DNA of 64,000 bases from Strongylocentrotus purpuratus (Eukaryota; Echinodermata; Echinoidea; Camarodonta; Strongylocentrotidae). Position 1 is the first letter of the stretch, and each line of letters begins with the position of its first letter. This document shows positions 49,401-61,400 of this stretch, piece by piece. A program made the translations under genes and the position numbers. The notes beneath the pieces were generated by a model. That model was not told the DNA's origin. It saw nothing but the letters and a program-made list of their open reading frames with translations, and searched no databases. The stretch covers positions 28,307,291 through 28,371,290 of the forward strand of contig NW_022145604.1 of the NCBI RefSeq assembly GCF_000002235.5, in the 5' to 3' direction.

Positions 49401-52400
49401 CTTGCAGGGGTAAGTTAACATGTTTGAGGTGTCGTCATCTAGTGGATACATCATCTGCGGATCCCATGGTTCATTGCTTGAGTCCTGCAGCAGCACATCA
49501 TGTACTTTTTTGTTGAAATTATATCTTAATAATGATACTGATAATAATACTAATAATACTAATAATGTATATCCGTATGCAGAGTGGCAAATGTTGATTA
49601 ATGTCTTGCCAAATGACATTAGTGTAGGGCCAGAGATGCCCACCGTTACGGTTTTGCCGTATTTGTTATGGTTTTAATGCTCTTGTTACAGCATTACGGT
49701 AAACAATCAAAAGGTTACGGGGAAACGATAAATAAAAGTACATTACATAGCAAATACCGCCTTAAATAGCCTCCGTACACAGCGCTGCATGTCGCACGCA
49801 TTACTCATTAGTTCACTGAATTTGACTACACTGGATAGGCACTTTCGAGCACATGGTCCGTTCGCCGCCATCTTGTTTACTTCCGAAACAACACGGCTGT
49901 TATTACTGTTTTGATAATAGTATGCTACGAGCGGTCGTGCGTTTTGGGGGGAGCATGGTGGTAGATGATCGTGTGCACGGTGCCTGCAATACCCATTCAA
50001 AGTATAGTAGCGAAGACTTCGGTTCGAAATGCAGTAAGAGTGACTGGGTGTTTGAGTACGTTTTGCCCGAAAATTATGCTGCGGTGTCTTGCGTTCCGGA
50101 AAAACCCCCATTATGGACAAATATAGTAAATGTTACTGACAGCCATCCTATAGGGTTGGCATCTCTGCCGGGCTGGGATGCGAACCCTCAACCCTTGGAT
50201 TGAGACTCCAGTAAAAGAACCACTGTACCACAATACCACAACATTTGTGATAAGCGCTATATAAAAGCTAAATATTATTATTATGATGGAATTGTACCAG
50301 GTTCATTTACCTGTTGTGCTAAATGTCAGCTTTTTGCACGATCATTCATAAAAAAACATTATATTATTAAAAAAAACAGGAGCAAAACTTTCAAATTTCC
50401 ATGGGCCAATGCTTGGTAATCGTACTATTATCTTTCTATGTAATTCCTAGAAACGATGTCTCCGGATTCGTTAGAGGTGCAAGTCAACTTTGCTTACCCA
50501 GGCGCAACATGTGCTTCGGTAGCAGATGAAGAAAGCCTTAAAGAACTAGTCAGCTCTAACATCATGAACAATGTTGAAGGCAGTGGCTGCAATGATTGTG
50601 CTCTCTCAAATATACAGGTTGGTATGACATCGACTAAAGTTCATCAATCATATTTTGTATAAATTATATTATATACCTCATATGAAGATTCTAGGCTTCC
50701 GATTGGTTAAAACTACAGGCATAGCATTCGCTACTGCTGGCTAATATTGCAAAAAATATTGACCAGGGCCCCGTCTTAAAAAGGGTTGCGATTGATCCAA
50801 ATCAATCGCAAGTTCTCCAATCAATCGCAAGTTTGCAGTCTCCCATTTCTTATGTACATAATTGCGATTAATATCAACTCTTTATAGGAAAGGGCCAAGG
50901 TATAGTTCTACTAGCACGTGCAGTGCAAGACCACAATGATTCTGTGTGAAGTTAACAATGGATAAGCACAGTGACACAAGCGCAGAGCTATCAGACCTGT
51001 TAGTTTTCCTATAAATACATTTTTGCCTGCATAGTTTGTTAATTTTTCTTTTTTTTATAATTGGCATATTGACAGCATGTTTTCGGGTCTCAGTTGAACC
51101 CATAGCGCTATTGTCATGCGGAGATGCTGCAAACATTGTTCAGTGCCCCTGCAAATGCTACATTAACCTTGGTTGCCACTCAACTGCTAAGATGTAGAGC
51201 GCCATCATTCATGATAGCTGTTACACATGAATGCAACTGCAGATTAATACCTTGGGATTCGAACACTCAAACTCTAAGTTGAAAGTCAATTTAATGAGCT
51301 ACTACGCCAAGACACCTCAATACATATATTGTTAAACATGAATAAGGATATCAAAAATAATATCGCTTGTGACATTCATTTGTCTCGCAATGTATGTGAT
51401 GAAAAGATCACAACCCTTCGTGCGCCGCTGCAACACTTCGTCACGTGATAAAATATATTGTTAGCAAGCGTTTTTTATACTCTACAGGTGGACCGGCGGT
51501 CAAAAAATTTGATCAATAATTAGAACAATAACGGACAAGGCCTATTGGCCAAAGCACACAGGTGCTCAACCAATCAACTGGCTCGGTGCGGGCCGGATGG
51601 ATCCAAAATTCGGGGATATCAATCCCGTTGTCCCTGTTCAAATTATTGGGATTGAGACGTATATTGAAAGCTTCTTTAACCCTCCTTGTGTACCAATGTC
51701 ATTCTTGGGAAAGGCATTGAACCCCATCTCAGTCTGGCTGATGCTGGTTATCCCTAGCATGCTCGACATGCTCGGCTGAGTTGTCAGTTCGATGGAGCCT
51801 TACGTCCCTCTTATGCTCAGTGATTCTTTCTGATATTGGACAGGCGGTTTCACCAATAAGGGATCTATCACATCCTGTACAAGGGATGTTGTACACAATG
51901 CCGTCTCGTCTGTGTTGAGGAATAGGATCCTTGGGGGGTGTTAGTTGTTGACGTAGGGTGGTATCTGATCTGAAAACCATTCGGATGCCATGGCTCTCTA
52001 GGCGGCGCTTAAGTTGTTGGGAGACACCATCAACGTACGGCAAGACTGTTAATGCCTTGTATGCCTTCTGATCCTTTGGTTCCGACGTTCTCTTCTTGGT
52101 GTTGTGTACAAAACGACTTGGATAACCGTTAAGACTCTAATTGTTCTAATTATTGATCAAATTTTTTGACCACTGGCCCACCTGTAGAGTATAAAAGACG
52201 CTTGCTTACAATATATTTTATTACCTGACAAAGTGTTGTAGCGGCGCACGAAACGGCTTGATCTTTTGATCCCTTGTTGATCATACATTGCGAGACAAAC
52301 GAAAGTCACTAGCGATATTATTTTTGATACTATATCAGCAATGAGTAATATATTTAGCATTATGAATAAGGATCATTAAAAAATCAACTTTTCTATGTTT

Positions 52401-55400
52401 AGTAGATGTAGGGCCAATTTTGTGACTTAGCAACATTTTGTTTATTTACATACATATACTGGTAGTTATATGTACAAAAGCATTGAGTTCTGCTTGGAGT
52501 TCGAGAAAATACACAAAAGCACAAAAGATAATGATCCTCCTACTAAAAGAATATAAATACATGTACATACACACATTATGTGCTACTCATTTTATTTCAT
52601 TCTTTATGCTTTTCTGAAGTAGGTATTTCTTTCTTCAATTAATTAAGGTCAACAATTGTGGTCTGTCGAAGAAGAGGTCAATTGAAGAATCTCCTATCAC
52701 TATCTCATTCAACATAGATTTCAGCAATGGTGAGCCACTAAAATACTAATAAACTGATGTGTTAAGTTTAGCTCTCTATAAAGGGTTGATATATGTTTAT
52801 ATTCCATAGAAATAATGGGTTATTAAAATATTTGTATGCCTTATTATCTCTATCAATAACAAATAAAAATAAACCCTCCTTGCTGATATTAAGGTGAAAT
52901 GTAACCTAAAATAATTGAATTTTCTTTAACACTGAAAATGATTAGAAGAATTAAATTGGTAATAATATTAACAGAGATTGGTGCTTTTTAACACTTAGCG
53001 TTTGTGGTTTTGATCAGTTCTTATCAGTATATATATATATATGCTCTGAGTCTGTCTTGCCTCTTCTCATCCTCGGTAATGGATTTTTTTGCATTGATTC
53101 ATTTTATTCTCTTATCCAGACCTCTGATGATGTTGTTTTTGTGTGTATTACACTCAGACAGAATTAAATCTTATAGTCTTTATGTTGGGATATTAAGATC
53201 AATTAAAAATGGGGGCATTTTTATTATTTCTAGCATACATATAAGTACTTTTTAATAGTGCAAAAAGGTACAAAATACTGATAAAAAAAATATAGGTACA
53301 AAAAATGAAATGTATTTACCTTATATCTATCAATTAAGTTGTAATACGATATAAAAAAAATATAAAAAATCATGTTTTGTATTAACCCTTACTGTACTGG
53401 GGGGGGGGGCCTGGGAGGCCCCCCCCTCGACATTTTCAAAGATTGCGCCGCAACCGCTTGGAATTTTGAATTGTCGTTTCATGACTTTTTTCCCTCAAGT
53501 CTTACGCACATTTTGATACTATTTTCGTTGAAATCGGATGTACCTGTAAGGCGTTACATAACAAATAGTATGCGCATGTCATCAAAAAAACAAAAATAAA
53601 ATAAAAATTGCATCAAAATTTGCATAAATTATCATTATTAATTACATTAAAATAACTTTTTTGTGTTAGAAAAGAAGTTCCATATGAATAATGAGTTTCA
53701 ACATTCAAAAAGTGGAGTTTGACACGTTTTCTGTAAAATGCATAAAATTAGGCAATAACGACAAAAAGTTGCATATTAGGAAAAAACTAATTATACCATC
53801 TTGTTCCTTACGTAAATATCTACAAACATGCAAATTTTCGTGTTCATCGGACAATCGACGGCCGAGATCATAGGGGGGGGGGGCCCCCCAGGGCCCCCCC
53901 CCCCCCCAGTCAGTGGGTGCTCAAAATAGCCCAGTACAGTAAGGGTTAAGTGCTGGCCTTGATATCACCAAAAACATTTTGAATGCTCCCCTACAACAGG
54001 TGCTTTTTGTAAAGGATACATTGATGCATAGCGCACATTTGCCCTCGTGATGCCCCTAATTGTGCCCCAACATTATCACCTCAGTCATACCACGGTCATG
54101 TATGTATACCTGTATTGACTTTTCCCCTTAGTAACTATGGAGGGATCATTCAGCGAATTTAGCAACAGATTTGACAATCGTGTGAGAAATGGATCCTTCT
54201 CCTTGGAAGTCGATGGTCAGGTCATTGCAGTTGAACTTAATCAAAGTAGCGGTGAGGTCAAGATTACGTGTCCAAGAGGGTCTGGTTTGACAGTACAGGG
54301 AAGCTGCGGTAGGTCAAGCAAATCTGCTTAAACATTTTATTGTACATTAATCATTGGTTTGCCTGAAGGAGCAATTTGCATTGATTGATTAGAAAAGCAC
54401 TTTTGGGCAGTCATTTCGACATTAAATTATTACATTTTCCACCAGAAAAGCAATATTTCCTAACCATGCTTCTTATAGCTCAACCAGAGATTGTTAAAAG
54501 ATGTTATCTGCGATACAGCTTAACCACTTGACTGCGGACCACATACATGTACGTGTTCTCGCTCTCGCATGCCTGTGCGTACCACGTACATGACTTTCAA
54601 GACATTAGCACTGCATAATGCCTAACCCTACTGTGTAATTAGCACTGCAATGACGTTATACAGTTCTTGAGCAGTAGCTGGCGCCCTTCCCCCCCAAAAA
54701 AGGCTTTAATTATTTTGTTATGAATGTGTGAAAGATCTGGTGATGAAAGTGATGTTGTAGTCCCGTTGTATTCCCACTAATGGATGTTAGTGCAAATAGA
54801 ACAGTAGCACAGGGGGTATGAACGCGTATTAAGCCAATAGCTGTCAAGTTGTTAAAGAGAAGGTTGAGTATCATTGTTATTATGCAAGTGTGGAAGAACA
54901 TCAGACAAAAAATGTTCCCTGAAAAGCAAAGGCTCTTCAAATGCCTCCATATTTTAAATATGACAAGTAACAGTTTAAAAATTGGCCCAATTTTATGCCA
55001 CATGTATGTGTATAGTCCCATATAGGTAATTCAATAAATTAGGGACACACTCTGTGACATTTTTGGTGTCCCTGCTTTCTGTGTACAGTGCTTGTTACTT
55101 TACCAAGGCTGGGCCAAATTTCTTATCGTTTTGATGACTGCGGAACCTTACAGTACACACCAAAACTTATATGCTAAGTGATCAATTTTTTCTTGTCGAT
55201 TCCACACCATTTCTTTCACAATGCCATCGCCTGACCAGAACTCAACTTCATCTTTGACGGCATATAGTGGAACAAAATGTAGAATTTATTTCCTAACGAT
55301 ATCATATCTTAATTTTATTCTTCTTTTCCCCCAATAGTTGTATGCCCCGCTGGTACTTTCCAGTACTTCCTACCAAACACCAGCGAAGCTGAGTGTGCAC

Positions 55401-58400
55401 CCTGCTTGCTACACACCTATCAAGATCAAGAGAGACAAGCTGAGTGTCTTCCATGTCCTTCAGGTTTAATAACGAATGATCCCGGAGCTGATAATATTAA
55501 CCATTGTATAGGTAGGTTCATTAAACTTGATAGAAACTTCTTTTTAATCCATCATGATAATTGAGCTGAATTGCAGAATGGGCCCTTTTCAACAGATTTG
55601 TATTCAGAGATATTGATAATGATAATATATTGAACAAAGTTTGCGGTTACACCACAAATTCTTTTGACAGGGTTAGTTGGCCTTGAAATGGGCCTCTCCT
55701 GCTCGATGTTTCGATATAGGTTGTACATATCTTCTTTGATGTCAATGGAGCCTTACCAAACAAGCCAAGTACATCAACCCCCTGGCCTTCTTTTAAAGGT
55801 GCCGGGAATTGGGTGTAATACCTGTCTGGTCAAGAGTAGCCCACCATATTCTTAGAAATGCTACATAGCTCCTTATCAGGGTAAGGGTCAGAGACATCCA
55901 CAGCCAGCTTCATCAGCTCCAGGAAGAGATCAAAACTCAGCTGTCAAGTTGACTCTCTCAAAAGAAGACTGGAAAAAGGTTGAGAGTTTTAATAGAAGAT
56001 CCTTTGAATTTGCCTTTGAGAAGGCAAATAGGGAAATTCAATAAACTGCTCGCTTCAACTCCGTCTGACCGCAGATCTTTCCAACTTCTGACTCCTAGCA
56101 AAACTGTAATCAACCTGAGCAAGCTCCCTCAAACTCAGCAGGAACAAGAAGATTTATCTTTTGAATTAAACTTTGCAGTAGCCCCCCCCCCCCCACACAC
56201 ACAATTTGATAAAAAAAAGACATCATCCAACGAATTGAACCAGGGCTCAAACACCTGAACCAACCTAGGGCTGGCTCCATCTGCCTACAGATCATCCAGG
56301 GTCTGGCCTTGGCTAAGCTGCCCAGGCCTTAGTTCCCAGTCACACATAGAGGACGCACGGCCCGTACATTGAAAATAAGAAAAAACAAGGTCACTGCATC
56401 GTTGTCAGGATTTGGGAGAAGCTAGCGAGCTGACACCAAATGCAAAGCCTGTTGCTAGCGCACTGGGCATATATACAGGGCCCATACAGAGCAGATACAG
56501 AGCTCAAATGTTTAAAAAAATCCCACAAATGCACAGCGTATTGCAACTGAGTTCTTCAAGATGTCACCCAAGAGAATTAACCCGACATCCCTGAACCCCA
56601 CTGCGTTACGTACACGCCAGGTATATGCTAGGGACATACAAGAAGAACTTTTGCTGCGCTAGAGACTCGTTTAACATGATCATATTTGCTGCATGTTCGC
56701 TGGACATGCGTTTGAAATGCGCTAGGTAAGCGCTAGGTGTCCATTAGGCGTTGGCTAGACGTTGGCCGCCGAACTCACAACGAAGACAGAGCGTGTGCTC
56801 CCCGCATGTCTGCCGTTAGTCTAGCGCACTCCTTTTGGTGTTTACATTCATGCGTTGAGCTCTGCGCCAATTTTTTAGCATGCTCAAAACATCCAGACGC
56901 CCACAACTAAATGCTGTCAAATGCATAGCGTTGGTCCGAACGAACGAGTAATGAATGATGACCCACACCTGGTGAACGACAACGCACTGGCCAAAACTTA
57001 TCAATGCGTGGGCAGTGCGTCGTCCCCCGTGCGTCTCCTATGTGTGTACATCCCCATAACATCAGCAAGGTGGAACGTTCAGCCATTACAAGTTTGCGCA
57101 GAGACAATACCATCCACATTTTCATAGCAGACAAAGGAAATGCCACAATGGTGATGTACCCTGGGATTGAGAGTCAATTGAATAAACCAGTCTGCCACTC
57201 CACTATAACACGACACAAATCTTTCAAATTTGAATGTATTACCATGTGTTGATAACTTGTTATCGTTCTCATTCCATATAGAACCATGTCCACTTGGTCA
57301 TTACCAAGATGTTTGGTCAGATCCTAGTAACACTACATGTGTTCAGTGCCCTCTCGATTCTTACCAAAACGAAATCGGAAAAGAAAGCTGTTTCCCTTGC
57401 CCCACTGGATATGTAACTCTGGAACTAGGAGCAGCAAGTGCCTCTGATTGTGTTGGTAAGTCTCACTTTCTCTCCCCCTCCCTCTCACTTCAACTTCCAA
57501 TTCCATTTGCTTTGGTTGTTGCTCTTAATAGTGTCATTTTATAGCCTGTTCTCATTAACATCCTCCCCTGTTCTTAGACGTATACTTTTTCATCATTTTA
57601 TATAATTACCAAGGTATGTGTGATAGAAAATTACGAAAACTATGGATAATTTTATTTTATTTCTGACAATATTAAGCTGTGAGATCTTGTGAGGTTGTTA
57701 GTTGTTTCTGGGTAATTTTATAAAATTATTATTATATTTTACATCGAACCAAAATTAGGTCTCTACATTTTTCATTACTTTCCTATACAATTATTGTTTC
57801 CTAAGTTATCTATTCACCAAGGCTTAGTGTAACAAAGTGTTATTGGTTATTTTCCAGAAGTAATCATGAAGAAAAATCACACAATTTTCCAAGAACAAAT
57901 CTTTAAAAATGTATGCTTTTTGCTAATTTCTTGGTAGGTTAATCTACTCGAAGCATTATTACCAATTCAAGGTTCAAACTTTGTACAGAGCATGCAAAAT
58001 CTATCATCACATATATATTGTCAAACATATGAATTTTTCAATTGGCTTTTTATTCTTAATGTGCAAAATGTGATCAATTAGAGATTACAATTATGATCAT
58101 ATGTGACAATAATTATGATAAATGGTTGACACTTAACAAATATGCAAATGATTGATAATTGAGTGAAATTGTCCGTTGTATGCTTAAGTTCTGACTATAT
58201 AATTATAAAATATTGAAAATGTATTGCTGTCAAATGCTCAGAGAGGTAAATATATGTAGGCTTATATTGTAATTTTGTTTTTTTAGCGGTGTGTAATGCA
58301 GGGCATTACGTGGATCTTTCAAACGAGACCAATCCACAATGCCCACCGTGTTCACTCAACACATTCTTAGATCTTGATATGCACCAAGAACAAGAATGTA

Positions 58401-61400
58401 TTCCATGTGCTCCAGGAATGATTACCATTCAGAATGGATCTTCACAAAGTACCGACTGTTTTGGTAAGGGAAAAAGAAAGAGAATCTATTCATGAAAATC
58501 CTCATAAATATCATTCTTATAAAATCATGGGGTGCTAAGATTCAGAATTACTATAATCATTTTGGTGAAAGGATATTGCAATTGCAAACTATGAGTGATG
58601 CTCAGCCAAACTTAAATTAAATTGTGTGTGAAAATATATTTTAACTGAATTAACTAAACACTTTCATAGCTCGAATCCATAACAAAACACAGACATTGTG
58701 GCAGATAACCCTCATGCCAGTACAGTCTACTACTTCTACTACTACTACTATTAACATTACTACTATAAGTATACTACTACTACTCTACTACTGCTGCTGC
58801 TACTACTGAAACAACAACTACATGTTTATGATGCTCATGTTTCTACAGTTTACATGAATTTCCCAATGTTTTCGGTTATGTAGTTGTGTGCCAGCAAGGG
58901 ACCTATCTGGAAAGTTCATTGTGTATTCCATGTCCTCTAAACACCTATCAAGACCAGACCAATCATCGTGAGGAATCCTGCATCCTATGTCCTGGCAACC
59001 TGATTACTTTCAATGAAAGTTCAGATAATCTTGCAGACTGTACAGGTATAAAAACAGACAGACCCATCATTCAATTCCCATTGAAAATACAGCAGTGGCC
59101 TCATATGAGGATGTAGGATAGCTATAGAAACTTTATGAGCATAAATAGTTCTCTCTTGCCACATGAACCTGGCAACCTGGTTACTTTTGATGAACGTTCA
59201 GACAATCTTGCAGACTGAACAGGTATAAAGAGAGACAGACCCATCGTTCCATTCCTATTGAAAATACTGTAGTGGCCTAATATGAGGATGTGGGATAGCC
59301 TACTAATAGATACTTTATGAGAATACATAGTTCCCTCTTGCCACAGGAATTGTTAATGCTATAAACTTTACATCGAGTATTGCAAATTTCCAATTACCCG
59401 GTACTTATCTGATTTTTTTTTTGTCCATGGTTTCATTCAGGAGATCAAGAAATATTTTCCAGTGTAAACTAATAAAGTCTCTAGAAATATATTCACCCCT
59501 TTGCAAAATACTACTGACAGAGGGGCTAAAACAGAGAAATATTTAACACTTATAAGGCCGCGATTTTTCTAATTGTTCGCGGCCTTTTTTTCTTTCGAGT
59601 ATTGCGCATCTTTTTAAAGATTTTTATGAAAATCAGACCTATAGTTACAAGGTCACGTGACCTTTTGTCTTTGCATGTCAGCCCGAAAATCGCTCATTTT
59701 CATGATTTGTCCACAAAACATATGGAAAGGTCATTTTTCCTAAAAATAGATCAAACATTGGTTAATGGGTCTTGTTTAAAGTTAAGGTGGTTGTTTTGGG
59801 AGTCAAAATAGTTGAATTGTAGTTAGAAATGAAATAAAACAACAAAAAAGTTAAAAAACAGTGAAATACATAAGGAATTATTAAAACAAGAAATAACATA
59901 AGGAATAAGCTGGCTTTTCCACATTTGTTGTATTATTATTCCAAATGGTCTAATGAATATATGTAGTGAAAAAGAATGCTTAAATATGAATAATATATGA
60001 GTAAAATGTGATTTTTATGACTGTATTTGCATAAATTACCATAAATATGCAAATGAGTGCATTTTTCAAAAAAATTGAAATTATCATAGTATTCTATACA
60101 CTTCATTTTCGCAGAAATTGGCCATTTCAGGGCCGTACTAAGACCTCAAATAGCCCGGCCTTTTTAGGGTTAAGTTATGATTTTACCGTGGTATTAACCC
60201 TTCTGCGATTTTCTTGCATTGTGAACATAATGCACTCTTAGTTTCTTTGAAACATGTAAAATGCAAATCTGATGGTCTTTTCAAGAAGCGACTAGATTTA
60301 TCGCATTTGTAGTTTATTATGCCTCCAGAATGAAGTAGCCGGAGGCATTGTGTTGTAGGTCTTACGTCAGTTAATAGTCCGTACGTCTGTACGTCCCGTT
60401 CTTGTGATCGCGTTATCTCAAGAACCGATTGGATTCCCGCTAAACTGTCATGTATGTATCTTGCAGAGCCAATGAACTGATTAGATTTTGGGGTCACAAG
60501 GTAAAATGTCAAGGGTCACAGGGCTCACTATGAATGCAAAAATAGCTTGTGAACGCATTATCATTTGAACCGACAGATTGATTACTATCAAACTGAGGAC
60601 ATGTATGTATCTTACAGAGCCAATGAACTGATTAGATTTTGGGGTCATGAGGTCAAAGATCAAATGTATATGAACAATATTTTGTAATCTCGATATTCTG
60701 AGAAACTGTTAATGGATTACAATCAAACTTGAATTAAAAAAATTGCTTCTGTTTTGGTTTCTAAAATTGCTCTATGGCGGAGGCATCATTTAAACTGCGC
60801 GCAGTCGAAGATCTATCTAGTTTACAATCTTTTTTCTGATCAAAGTGTCGCAAATGATAAGGTAACTTCTCATATATCTGTTGAAAATAGAAGAACTTGA
60901 TGGAATGTTGGAACAACTTCATAGTACTTCAGAAATATCAAATGTTACCTGGCAATAAAATAGCATCTCCCAAATGTTTTATTGGATACATTTTTAAAAG
61001 ATGTAAAATTCAAATAGGAATTGTAATTCTAAAATTTTGCTAAATCAAATATAAAAAAGTGAACACTAACAGTTTGAAATCTTTGGTGTATAGCATATAG
61101 TTGCAATGTTTCTGATAGAATAATAGATGGTACACTATTACTTCTTTCCAAATATGAGCCTGTAAGTACGCAGGGAAAGTCCAAGGTATTTTGTCACATA
61201 CGTTATCAACATCATCTGTAGTATCGGTAAACCCAACACATTTCTAATAGAAAACTGTTTAGACATGCGATTAGACCAAATAACAAGGAAAATGTAAGTT
61301 GCGACATGGTTTTGAGGTCGTTTTTTTGTTATAGCTGATTTTTTTATTTCGTTCTAACCCTATTTCTCATTGTTTGCTTTTAGTTGCTCCTGGCATGGAA

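Noticed and set aside
55664..56640. Possible additional gene or retrotransposon polyprotein in intron 27
   Set aside because: Frames are short and broken, and no motif could be named; kept only as unassigned repeat-like DNA.
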